64,000 nucleotides of DNA. It comes from Marivivens sp. LCG002 (lineage in GTDB: Bacteria; Pseudomonadota; Alphaproteobacteria; Rhodobacterales; Rhodobacteraceae). The stretch lies in contig NZ_CP127165.1 in the NCBI RefSeq assembly GCF_030264275.1, positions 1,104,001 through 1,168,000 of the forward strand, in the 5' to 3' direction. Shown here piece after piece: positions 46,360-53,988 of this stretch. A program made the translations under genes and the position numbers. The notes below the pieces were generated by a model that was not told the DNA's origin, did not search any database, and saw only the letters and a program-made list of their open reading frames with translations. Numbering within the stretch: position 1 is the stretch's first letter; each line of letters begins with the position of its first letter.

Positions 46360-46842
46360 TCAGCGCGCGGCTTTCGAGTTGCGCGCACCCTTGACCACGA
46401 AATTGCGATAGGTGCGCAGCGCCTCCGGCGAAATCACTTCTGCTGCGGTGACTTCGCGTGTCGCGGCAGCGCCCTGAACCTGAACGCCGCTCGTGGTTTC
46501 GATGCGGAAGTCATAGGTCGCGGTTGCGCCTTCTGCCCCGACAAAGACCAGCTCGGCATTATAGGCACCCTGACTGGCAGCAAGGCCCGTTGCACGCAGG
46601 ATCGCACCCGAGGGCATCCGGGCCAGCTCGACCGCCGAAATACTCTCGATCAGAACCCGCTGATCGACTGTGGCTGCGCCCCGCGTGGGCACGAGAGCAG
46701 GGGCCTGACCTGCTTCATAGATGACCGCCGTTTCCGATTTGCTTCCGAACCAATTCATCGGGTTGATTTTCGAATTTGAAATGCGCGAGCAGCCGGACAC
46801 GGCGACCGAAGCAACCAACAGCAAAGCAAGAGGGCGGTTCAT
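46360..46842 (-). CDS. Predicted lipoprotein of unknown function
   Basis: The 160-residue protein has a lipoprotein signal peptide with lipobox VAVSGC (Cys18), followed by SRISNSKINPMNWFGSKSE. The rest is a small beta-rich domain without recognised motifs. A start five codons earlier (46857) is possible; AAGGGAACCC supports 46842. It lies tail to tail with rnd. It probably attaches to the envelope; no function can be assigned. Confidence 0.72.
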   Translation of the reverse strand: MNRPLALLLVASVAVSGCSRISNSKINPMNWFGSKSETAVIYEAGQAPALVPTRGAATVDQRVLIESISAVELARMPSGAILRATGLAASQGAYNAELVFVGAEGATATYDFRIETTSGVQVQGAAATREVTAAEVISPEALRTYRNFVVKGARNSKAAR

Positions 46843-46959
46843 TGGGTTCCCTTTCATTTCCTTGCCCCTTGGGTAGCTCAAAGCGCAGGACTTGAAAAGC
46901 ATCCTCTGGACCTTTGCACAGAGGTTGCCTAGATCAGGGACAAGCGGAAAGGAAAACCA

Positions 46960-47367
46960 ATGGCCACCGAAGCGTTTGAAGAGATTGCCGAGACCTTTGA
47001 ATTTCTTGACGACTGGGAGGATCGCTATCGCCATGTGATCGACATGGGTAAGGCGATGCCGCCACTCGAAGACGCGTTCAAGGTGCCCGCAACCAAGGTC
47101 GACGGCTGTGCCTCGCAGGTTTGGCTTTTGCCCGATACGACGGATGGCGTTTTCAGCTTTCGCGGCGACAGTGATGCGATGATCGTGCGCGGTTTGATCG
47201 CTGTTCTGGCCGCCTTGTTCAACGGATTGCCGGTGGGCGAGGTTGCGCGGGTCGATGCACGCGCCGAATTGGGTCGGCTCGGGCTGAATGATCATCTTTC
47301 CGCGCAGCGTTCCAACGGCGTGCGCGCGATGATCGAACGCATCCAGATGGTCGCGGCTCAGGCCTGA
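46960..47367 (+). CDS. sufE: SufE family sulfur acceptor protein
   Basis: SufE takes persulfide sulfur from the SufS cysteine desulfurase and passes it on for Fe-S cluster assembly. The active Cys50 lies in VPATKVDGCASQVWLLP, the family's hallmark, and the 135-residue length is normal. No suf genes are adjacent. Its 3' end overlaps the convergent DUF1638 gene by 10 bp. Confidence 0.93.
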   Translation: MATEAFEEIAETFEFLDDWEDRYRHVIDMGKAMPPLEDAFKVPATKVDGCASQVWLLPDTTDGVFSFRGDSDAMIVRGLIAVLAALFNGLPVGEVARVDARAELGRLGLNDHLSAQRSNGVRAMIERIQMVAAQA

Positions 47368-47990
47368 GCCACGGCCGCCAGCTCGGTTGCAAGATCGCCG
47401 TATCCCGTAAAACGCCGCTCGAAGGCAAGGCCGAGGCGTTCGGCGCAGCGTTCCGCATGCGCGGTCAGTTCGGGATTGTCGGTCTGGGCGAGATAGACCA
47501 GCTTTTCGTAGTTCCCGAAATACATATCCCGCAAATCGGGAAAACGGTCCAAGCCGAGCGGCTTCCAGACAAAGGCATCGAACTGGCGTGCGAGAAAGTC
47601 GGTGAGGTAGAAGGACGTCACCTCGCCGTGCGCGGCAAATGTGTCGTTGCCTTCGAAGAAAGAATAGCAATGCGGTCCCTTGAGCATTTGAACGCCCAGT
47701 TCCGCGCATTTCGCTTCGAGAAGTCCACCCGTGCCGCAATCGGCATAGACCACAAAGGTGCGATCATAGTCTCCGCCGCGTTTGCCAATCATCGCGGCAA
47801 CGGCGTCGGTGATTTTTTCGGGGGAATTATGGAGGATCGCGGGGAGACACTGAAGATCGAGGTGATCCCAACCGTTGATCCGCTTGAGCGCAAGGATCTC
47901 ATGGGCAAGCGCACCGCAGGCGATGAGAAGGACGCGGCCTTTACCCGAAGCTTCGAGTCCGTCTTTGGTCAGGTCGAGATCGTTCAGCAT
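47358..47990 (-). CDS. DUF1638 protein
   Basis: The 210-residue protein fits DUF1638: LLIACGALAHEILAL, LHNSPEKI, VVYADCGTGGLL, GPHCYSFFEGN and FYLTDFLARQFD. DUF1638 proteins commonly sit with corrinoid proteins and methyltransferases, as here; their role is unproven. Cys17, Cys84 and His/Cys in GPHCYSF could bind metal or a cofactor. I start at the ATG at 47990. A terminator separates it from the corrinoid protein gene upstream, so its transcription may be by read-through. Confidence 0.82.
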   Translation of the reverse strand: MLNDLDLTKDGLEASGKGRVLLIACGALAHEILALKRINGWDHLDLQCLPAILHNSPEKITDAVAAMIGKRGGDYDRTFVVYADCGTGGLLEAKCAELGVQMLKGPHCYSFFEGNDTFAAHGEVTSFYLTDFLARQFDAFVWKPLGLDRFPDLRDMYFGNYEKLVYLAQTDNPELTAHAERCAERLGLAFERRFTGYGDLATELAAVAQA

Positions 47991-48001
47991 GTGGTGCCTC
48001 G

Positions 48002-48039
48002 GGAAAAAGAAAACCCCGCGCGGGTAAGGCGCGGGGTCC
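48002..48039 (-). terminator. Terminator after the corrinoid protein gene
   Basis: On the minus strand ACCCCGCGC (48037-48029) pairs with GCGCGGGGT (48021-48013), followed by TTTTCTTTTTC. It lies 25 bp past the corrinoid gene stop and just before the DUF1638 start. Confidence 0.9.
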
Positions 48040-48063
48040 GATAGAGAGGGTCTGGACCCCGAA

Positions 48064-48768
48064 TTAGTGCGTGCCGACGCCCTGATTGTGCTTGCGGGCG
48101 ATGAACTGCTTTGCAGTTTCAACAGCCACAGCGGCGTCGCGGCAGTAAGCGTCCGCACCGATCGCGCGACCGAATTCTTCGTTCAGCGGTGCGCCGCCGA
48201 CGAGAACCACATAGTCGTCACGGATGCCCATTTCGACCATCGTGTCGATCACGACCTTCATATAGGGCATGGTGGTGGTCAGAAGAGCGGACATGCCGAG
48301 GATATCGGGCTTTTCGTTGTTCAGCGCTTCCATGTATTCTTCGACGGCGGTGTTGATGCCGAGATCGACGACTTCAAAGCCTGCGCCTTCCATCATCATC
48401 GAAACAAGGTTCTTGCCGATGTCGTGGATGTCGCCCTTGACGGTGCCGATCACCATCTTGCCCATGCGCGGTGCGCCGGTTTCAGCAAGCAGCGGCTTGA
48501 GGATGGCCATGCCGCCCTTCATCGCGTTTGCAGCCTGAAGCACTTCGGGAACGAAGAGGATACCGTCACGGAAGTCGGCGCCGACAATGGTCATGCCGCC
48601 GACAAGAGCCTCGGTCAGGATGCGGTAGGGCGTCCAGTTGCGTTCAAGAAGAATTTGAACACCTTCTTCGATCTCTTCTTTGAGACCGTCGTAAAGGTCG
48701 TCATACATCTGGGCGACAAGATCTTCGTCGTTCAGGTCGGAAAGGATGATATCGTCTTCGTCGGACAT
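48064..48768 (-). CDS. Corrinoid (B12)-binding methyltransferase component, probable part of a split methionine synthase
   Basis: The 234-residue protein has an N-terminal helical cap (about 1-100) and a Rossmann B12-binding domain. The cobalt-ligating motif D-x-H-x-x-G is GDIHDIGK with Asp113, His115 and Gly118; SALLTTTM and VLVGGAPLN complete the site. It matches the MtbC/MttC-like stand-alone corrinoid proteins. In Rhodobacterales, methionine synthase is reported as separate proteins for homocysteine, corrinoid and folate binding, and a homocysteine methyltransferase gene lies just upstream. It could instead serve methylamine or betaine demethylation. Confidence 0.88.
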   Translation of the reverse strand: MSDEDDIILSDLNDEDLVAQMYDDLYDGLKEEIEEGVQILLERNWTPYRILTEALVGGMTIVGADFRDGILFVPEVLQAANAMKGGMAILKPLLAETGAPRMGKMVIGTVKGDIHDIGKNLVSMMMEGAGFEVVDLGINTAVEEYMEALNNEKPDILGMSALLTTTMPYMKVVIDTMVEMGIRDDYVVLVGGAPLNEEFGRAIGADAYCRDAAVAVETAKQFIARKHNQGVGTH

Positions 48769-49000
48769 GGGTCACTCTCTTTGATGCGGCAATCTGCCCT
48801 GATTTCCGATTTGCGACAAATCAGGCGCTTGGTCTGGGCCGATTGCGACCTTGACTGCACCCGAAACGACTAAGGTTCAAATGAAATATTCGCGGGGTGA
48901 TCATGCGGATCATTCATGTGTGGGCGGGGCAGGGTGTTTTGCACGGTTCCCGACTTCGCGCGGCTGGCGCAACGACGCAAGAGGGCGCGGCAGGAGGCCA

Positions 49001-49030
49001 TAAAAAAGGGCGGGGAAATTCCCGCCCTTC
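49001..49030 (-). terminator. Terminator of the homocysteine methyltransferase gene
   Basis: AAGGGCGGG (49006-49014) and CCCGCCCTT (49021-49029) form a 9-bp stem with a 6-nt loop, and TTTTTTA follows on the minus strand. It closes the methyltransferase transcript before the corrinoid gene. Confidence 0.92.
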
Positions 49031-49041
49031 GGTCTTTGCGA

Positions 49042-50058
49042 TCAGCGGCGACGGCGACCGCCGCCTGTGCGGCGCGCCGATCCTTCGTCGTCGCCCGTGC
49101 CATCCGACGCCGAGCTGAAGGCCCCGAGCTTTTCAGCGATGGTTTCAAGCGTCGGGCGGTCGCCTTTGGGGGTGTTCTCCAAGGCGCGGCGCATCGAGAC
49201 GAGGTGCTCGGGCTGGGTGCCGCAGCATCCGCCGATGATCCGTGCACCCGAGTCGCGGGCAAGGATCGCATAGTCGGCCATCAGCGCGGGCGTGCCGTCA
49301 TAGTGGATATGACCGTCGTGATACTTGGGAATACCCGCGTTGCCCTTGGAAATGATGGGCTGCTCTGCGCCTGCTGCAGCAAAGCCGAGCACGGTGCGCA
49401 ACAGGTCGGATGCCCCGACGCCGCAATTCGCGCCAAAGCCGATCGGCGGGTTGGGTAGCTTGCCGATCATCTTGACCATATCGGACGAGGTCACGCCCAT
49501 CATCGTGCGTCCTGCGGTGTCGAAGCTCATGGTGCCGCACCACGGCATATCGGCAAGGGCGAATGCCTCTGCAGCGGCTTTGAATTCCTCGACTGCGGAA
49601 ATGGTTTCCACCCAGAGCACATCGCAGCCGCCTTCCTTGAGGGCGACGGCCTGCTCGTGGAACAGCTCGACAGCAATCTCGTGGGTGAGGTTGCCCATCG
49701 GTGCCATGATCTCGCCCGTGGGGCCGACCGAGCCTGCAACAACGACAGTGCGGCCCGACGCGTCCGCAATCTCGCGGCCGATTTCTGCTGCGACGCGGTT
49801 CAATTCGCCCACGCGACCTTGCGCGTTGTGCAGTTTGAGACGCGCGGCATTGCCGCCGAAAGAGTTGGTCAGGAAGATGTCGGAGCCTGCGTCCACCGCG
49901 CCCTTGTAGAGCTTGCGGATGTTGTCGGGCTTGTCCACGTTCCAGAATTCGGGCGGCTCGCCCGAGCTGAGGCCCATGTTGAATAGATTGGTGCCCGTTG
50001 CACCATCAGCCATCAGCCAGTCGTTCGTCTCAAGCAGCTTTGAAAGCGCGTTCGTCAT
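49042..50058 (-). CDS. bmt: Homocysteine S-methyltransferase domain protein (MetH N-terminal / betaine-homocysteine methyltransferase-like)
   Basis: The 338-residue TIM-barrel enzyme has the three zinc cysteines Cys212 (GANCGVG) and Cys278-Cys279 (IGGCCGT), with DGATGTNLF at the start and TNSFGGNAARL. It transfers a methyl group to homocysteine to make methionine. The donor may be the nearby corrinoid protein, as part of a split MetH, or glycine betaine directly. The last 25 residues are a Gly/Arg-rich tail (RRTGGGRRRR) outside the fold. The ATG's ribosome site lies in a predicted hairpin. The gene symbol follows usual alphaproteobacterial naming. Confidence 0.85.
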   Translation of the reverse strand: MTNALSKLLETNDWLMADGATGTNLFNMGLSSGEPPEFWNVDKPDNIRKLYKGAVDAGSDIFLTNSFGGNAARLKLHNAQGRVGELNRVAAEIGREIADASGRTVVVAGSVGPTGEIMAPMGNLTHEIAVELFHEQAVALKEGGCDVLWVETISAVEEFKAAAEAFALADMPWCGTMSFDTAGRTMMGVTSSDMVKMIGKLPNPPIGFGANCGVGASDLLRTVLGFAAAGAEQPIISKGNAGIPKYHDGHIHYDGTPALMADYAILARDSGARIIGGCCGTQPEHLVSMRRALENTPKGDRPTLETIAEKLGAFSSASDGTGDDEGSARRTGGGRRRR

Positions 50059-50131
50059 GGGAAGTGCCTTTTCGGTTTAGCTTTGATCTGGCACATGGCA
50101 CGGAGTGCGTCCTTTTTCAAACCCAAAAGGC
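50059..50131 (-). promoter_or_regulatory. Leader hairpin covering the methyltransferase ribosome-binding site
   Basis: On the minus strand GCCTTTTGGGTTT (50131-50119) pairs with AAACCGAAAAGGC (50078-50066) with a single G-G mismatch. The 40-nt loop contains an inner GCAC/GTGC pair. The 3' arm includes AAAAGG, the only Shine-Dalgarno candidate, 8 nt before the ATG. The fold would block translation. A methionine-cycle gene makes a SAM- or SAH-responsive switch plausible, but I could not match a known riboswitch consensus. Confidence 0.5.
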
Positions 50132-50214
50132 CGAAAATCACATCCCTTCGGGGCGATGATCCATACTATATGCGCTTTGGTGCGATTTTGACCGCATTGC
50201 GGACTTGGCAATTC

Positions 50215-50243
50215 TTGCGGTGACGGGGGGCTTGGCTTATAGG
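50215..50243 (+). promoter_or_regulatory. Candidate purC promoter
   Basis: TTGCGG (50215-50220), a 17-bp spacer and TATAGG (50238-50243) precede purC by about 50 bp. GAGGGAT before the ATG is the ribosome site. No PurR box was recognised. Confidence 0.45.
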
Positions 50244-50292
50244 CACGAATGACTCACTGCACCAACGTCAGTGACAAGACGAGGGATCGCTC

Positions 50293-51054
50293 ATGGCGCG
50301 CCGCAAAAAGATTTACGAAGGCAAAGCAAAAATTCTGTACGAAGGCCCCGAGCCGGGAACCATTGTCCAGTATTTCAAGGATGACGCGACCGCCTTCAAT
50401 GCCGAGAAAAAGGCCGTGATCGAGGGTAAGGGCGTTCTCAACAACCGTCTGTCCGAATTCTTCATGACCGGACTTCAGGCTGTTGGCATTCCGACCCACT
50501 TCATCAAGCGTCTCAACATGCGCGAGCAGCTTTGCCGTCATGTCGAGATCATCCCGCTCGAAGTGATCGTGCGCAACTATGCTGCTGGCTCTATGGCCAA
50601 GCGCCTCGGTCTCGAAGAGGGAACGCAGCTTCCGCGTCCCATCGTCGAGTTCTCCTACAAGGATGACGCTCTGGGTGATCCTCTGGTGCCCGAAGAATAC
50701 ATCGTCGCCTTTGGTTGGGCGTCGCAGCAGGATCTCGACGATATCGTGTCGATTGCCCTGCGCGTGAACGACTTCCTTGCCGGCGTGATGCACGGCGTCG
50801 GGATCAAGCTCATCGACTTCAAGATCGAGATCGGCCGCATCTGGGAAAACGATTTCCCGCGTCTGGTTGTTGCCGACGAGATCAGCCCCGACAGCTGCCG
50901 CCTGTGGGACATCGAAACGGGCCAGAAGCTCGACAAGGACGTGTTCCGTCGCGACTTGGGCAACCTAGCAGACGCCTACACTGAAGTGGCGCGCCGTCTC
51001 GGGGTTCTGCCTTCGAACGTCACCCATGCAACCAAACCTACGCTGATCAACTGA
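50293..51054 (+). CDS. purC: Phosphoribosylaminoimidazole-succinocarboxamide synthase
   Basis: PurC joins CAIR and aspartate using ATP in purine synthesis. The 253 residues begin [35 protein letters not shown] and contain [26 protein letters not shown] and [12 protein letters not shown], all typical. It is followed 37 bp later by purS. Confidence 0.97.
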   Translation: MARRKKIYEGKAKILYEGPEPGTIVQYFKDDATAFNAEKKAVIEGKGVLNNRLSEFFMTGLQAVGIPTHFIKRLNMREQLCRHVEIIPLEVIVRNYAAGSMAKRLGLEEGTQLPRPIVEFSYKDDALGDPLVPEEYIVAFGWASQQDLDDIVSIALRVNDFLAGVMHGVGIKLIDFKIEIGRIWENDFPRLVVADEISPDSCRLWDIETGQKLDKDVFRRDLGNLADAYTEVARRLGVLPSNVTHATKPTLIN

Positions 51055-51091
51055 TCGCGCTGAAGAAAGACGAGAAAGGGAGCCTCTCGAG

Positions 51092-51322
51092 ATGAAGGCC
51101 AAAGTTTATGTCATGCTGAAGAACGGTGTTCTGGACCCTCAGGGCGAGGCCGTGCGCCACGCGCTCGGCGCCTTGGGCTTCGGCGGGGTCGAAGGCGTCC
51201 GTCAGGGCAAAGTCATCGAGCTCGATCTTGCGGACGGCACCTCGGAAGCCACCATCAAGGAAATGTGCGAGAAGCTTCTCGCCAATACCGTGATCGAGAG
51301 CTACTCCATCGAAATTCTTTGA
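51092..51322 (+). CDS. purS: Phosphoribosylformylglycinamidine synthase subunit PurS
   Basis: PurS bridges PurL and PurQ in the multi-subunit FGAM synthase. The 76-residue protein shows KAKVYVMLKNGVLDPQGEAVRHALGALGF, the typical start, and ends VIESYSIEIL. It is co-directional with purC and purQ; purL is not in the window. Confidence 0.95.
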   Translation: MKAKVYVMLKNGVLDPQGEAVRHALGALGFGGVEGVRQGKVIELDLADGTSEATIKEMCEKLLANTVIESYSIEIL

Positions 51323-51344
51323 TCTTTTCGGGATAAGAGACGAA

Positions 51345-51378
51345 ACCGCGCCAAAGGATGCTTTGGTGCGGTTTTTCT
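51345..51378 (+). terminator. Rho-independent terminator between purS and purQ
   Basis: ACCGCGCCAAAG (51345-51356) pairs with CTTTGGTGCGGT (51361-51372) with one G-T pair, a 4-nt loop and a TTTTTCTTT tail. purQ begins 130 bp later, so it needs its own promoter or read-through. Confidence 0.9.
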
Positions 51379-51510
51379 TTGGGCGAAGCGTCGAAATATC
51401 GCCAGTTTTCGTCCGATCCGCGCCGCTCGGCAAGCCAAAGGACTTGAGCCTTGGGCGGCCACGGAGTATGTCGCGGGCAAACCTTTGATCCTTGCTGCGG
51501 AGTCCCTGTC

Positions 51511-52179
51511 ATGAAAGCTGCCGTCATCGTTTTTCCGGGGTCCAACTGTGACCGTGATATGGCTGTTGCTCTGCGCAATGCAGGCGCCGACGTCACGATG
51601 GTCTGGCACAAGGACGAAGGGCTTCCCAAGGGAATGGACCTTGTTGCGGTGCCTGGTGGCTTCTCGTTCGGGGATTACCTGCGCTGCGGTGCCATCGCGG
51701 CCCAATCGCCCGTGTGCCACGGTCTTGTCGAGCACGTGAACCGCGGCGGTTATGCACTTGGCGTCTGCAACGGCTTTCAGGTTCTGACCGAGACCCGTCT
51801 TCTTCCCGGTGCCTTGATGCGCAACGCAGGGCTCAAGTTCGTTTGCAAGTCCGTCGATCTCAAGGTTGCAACCTCGGACAGCGCCTTTACCCGCGGCTAT
51901 GAAAAAGACAGCGTCGTTTCGATCCCCGTAGCCCACCATGACGGCAACTATTTCTGCGATGACGAGACGCTTGCCGCGCTCAAGGGTGATGACCGTATCG
52001 CCTTTACCTATGTCGACAACCCGAACGGTGCAAAAGCCGATATCGCGGGCGTGCTCTCGGAAAACCGCCGCGTTCTCGGCATGATGCCGCACCCCGAGCG
52101 CGCCGCAGACGGCCAGCACGGCGGCACCGACGGACAGGCGCTTTTCCGCGGATTGATCGATCAGGTCGTCTCGGCCTAA
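51511..52179 (+). CDS. purQ: Phosphoribosylformylglycinamidine synthase subunit PurQ (glutaminase)
   Basis: PurQ provides ammonia from glutamine to PurL. Its 222 residues start [17 protein letters not shown]. The class I amidotransferase nucleophile is Cys in [10 protein letters not shown], and the His/Glu pair is in [28 protein letters not shown] is a PurQ hallmark. I use the ATG at 51511; the longer frame contains terminator-proximal sequence. A strong terminator separates it from purS. Confidence 0.96.
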   Translation: MKAAVIVFPGSNCDRDMAVALRNAGADVTMVWHKDEGLPKGMDLVAVPGGFSFGDYLRCGAIAAQSPVCHGLVEHVNRGGYALGVCNGFQVLTETRLLPGALMRNAGLKFVCKSVDLKVATSDSAFTRGYEKDSVVSIPVAHHDGNYFCDDETLAALKGDDRIAFTYVDNPNGAKADIAGVLSENRRVLGMMPHPERAADGQHGGTDGQALFRGLIDQVVSA

Positions 52180-52224
52180 GGGCTGCGTATTGCTGCGGCC
52201 TGAGCGCGGGCGTAAACTCGGCGC

Positions 52225-53982
52225 ATGGCAAAATTTGCGACAATGAGAAATGGGCAAAGGCAGCTCGGGCGTTGGCTCGGGCGCTTGGCGTTCGTTTTGT
52301 TCATGGTTGTCGCAATCGGGGTGATGTATTTCACCAATCTTTTCCTGACCGAGCGTTTCACCGAGACGACCCGCAACCGCGCCGAACTGCGGATGACGCT
52401 TTATGCCGCCAACCTGATTTCCGAACTTCAGCGTAATTCGATCGTGCCGCAGCTTCTGGCCCGCGATCCCGAGCTGCTCAACGCGTTGCGCGCGCAGGAA
52501 TATACGCTTTCGACCCAGAGGCTTTTGTCTTTTGTCGACGAGATCGGTGCTGCGTCCTTGATGCTTCTTGATAAGGACGGGCGCACTGTCGCCGCGACCG
52601 ACCGCAACCGACTTGGCGAAAACCACCGCACCGCGCCTTATTTTGTGAACGCTTTGCGGGCCAATGCGACCATTTTCACCACTTTCCAGAAAGAGACGGG
52701 CGGCTACGGGTTTTTCTATTCCCGCCGAATGGACGACACCACGGGCGCGTTCGGCGTGATCACGGTCGAGGTCGATCTTCAAAAGCTCGAACGGGGCTGG
52801 GCGGGGATTTCGGACGCGGTTTTCGTGGCCGACAGTGCGGGCCAGATCATTCTGGCCACCGAGCCGCGTTGGCGCGGGCTGGATGAAGCCTCAGCGCTTG
52901 CCCGTCAATCCGCGCCCTCCGCCATCCAACGCGCGCTTCGCGCGACACAGGATTGGGCGGCGCTTTCGGTGGATGCCTATCTCAAGGGGGAAGCCGTGAT
53001 GCGCCGCGAGACGCGCATCCCGTTCCAGGGCTGGAAGATGGTCAGTTTCACCACCTATGATTCGGTGCGCGAAAAGGTCAACGGGGCCTTGGCGCTCGAA
53101 ATCATGGGGTTTGCGATCCTTCTGGCGCTCTCGTTCTTTGTCCGTTCACGCAAGAACGAGAACCGCATGCGGCTTTTCCAGCGCGAGTCGGCGGAGCTTC
53201 GCGCATTGAACCTGCGGCTCCAGCGGGAAATCGCCGAACGCGAAAAGGTCGAAAAGACCCTCGAAGTTGCTGAACAATCGCTGGCGCAGTCCTCAAAGCT
53301 TGCCGCTCTGGGCGAGATGTCAGCGGCGGTCAGCCACGAGTTGAACCAGCCCTTGGCCGCGATGAAGACCTATCTGGCGGGTGCACGGCTCCTGTTGCAG
53401 CGCAAGCGGCCCGAAGAGGCGCTCTCGTCCTTCCAGCGGATCGACGATCTGATCGAGCGGATGGGTGCGATCACCAAGCAGCTCAAATCCTATGCCCGCA
53501 AAGGCTCGGACAGCTTTCAACCCGTTGATACTAGGGACGCTGTGGCCTCTGCGCTTGCCATGATGGAGCCGCAACTCAAGAGCCGCCAAGTGCTCATCAC
53601 CCGCACGATGCCGTCGGAGCCTGCGATGATTTCGGGGGATCGTTTGCGCCTTGAGCAGGTGATCATCAACCTGCTTCGTAATGCTCTGGACGCCACCAAA
53701 GGCGTGACCGAACCCACAGTGGACGTGATCCTTGCAGTCGGGGAAACCGTGCGTCTGACGGTGCGCGATAATGGTCCGGGGGTCGATGATCTCGATGCGC
53801 TCTTCGAGCCGTTCTACACAACCAAGCAGCCCGGCGACGGCACGGGGCTGGGGCTTGCCATTTCCTCGGGGATCGTCAACGACCATGGGGGCCGTCTGAC
53901 CGCACGAAATGGTCAACACGGCGGGGCTGTATTTGAAGTTCAGCTTCCTATTTTAAGACAAGACCTTGAAGCGGCGGAGTAA
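52225..53982 (+). CDS. dctB: DctB-type sensor histidine kinase
   Basis: The 585-residue kinase has two membrane helices (about 20-40 and 290-308) around a PDC (double-PAS-like) periplasmic sensor, as in C4-dicarboxylate sensor DctB. A coiled coil leads to the DHp domain with His371 in EMSAAVSHELNQPLAAMKTYL. HATPase motifs are NLLRNALDATKG, DNGPGVDD and GTGLGLAIS. It is 6 bp before the response regulator gene. The DctPQM transporter it would control is not in the window, so the ligand is inferred from family only. Confidence 0.85.
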   Translation: MAKFATMRNGQRQLGRWLGRLAFVLFMVVAIGVMYFTNLFLTERFTETTRNRAELRMTLYAANLISELQRNSIVPQLLARDPELLNALRAQEYTLSTQRLLSFVDEIGAASLMLLDKDGRTVAATDRNRLGENHRTAPYFVNALRANATIFTTFQKETGGYGFFYSRRMDDTTGAFGVITVEVDLQKLERGWAGISDAVFVADSAGQIILATEPRWRGLDEASALARQSAPSAIQRALRATQDWAALSVDAYLKGEAVMRRETRIPFQGWKMVSFTTYDSVREKVNGALALEIMGFAILLALSFFVRSRKNENRMRLFQRESAELRALNLRLQREIAEREKVEKTLEVAEQSLAQSSKLAALGEMSAAVSHELNQPLAAMKTYLAGARLLLQRKRPEEALSSFQRIDDLIERMGAITKQLKSYARKGSDSFQPVDTRDAVASALAMMEPQLKSRQVLITRTMPSEPAMISGDRLRLEQVIINLLRNALDATKGVTEPTVDVILAVGETVRLTVRDNGPGVDDLDALFEPFYTTKQPGDGTGLGLAISSGIVNDHGGRLTARNGQHGGAVFEVQLPILRQDLEAAE

Positions 53983-53988
53983 AGCCAA

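Noticed and set aside
50132-50292. SAM-I or cobalamin riboswitch upstream of the methyltransferase
   Set aside because: No SAM-I kink-turn pattern and no B12-box-like segment was found; only the RBS hairpin is supported.
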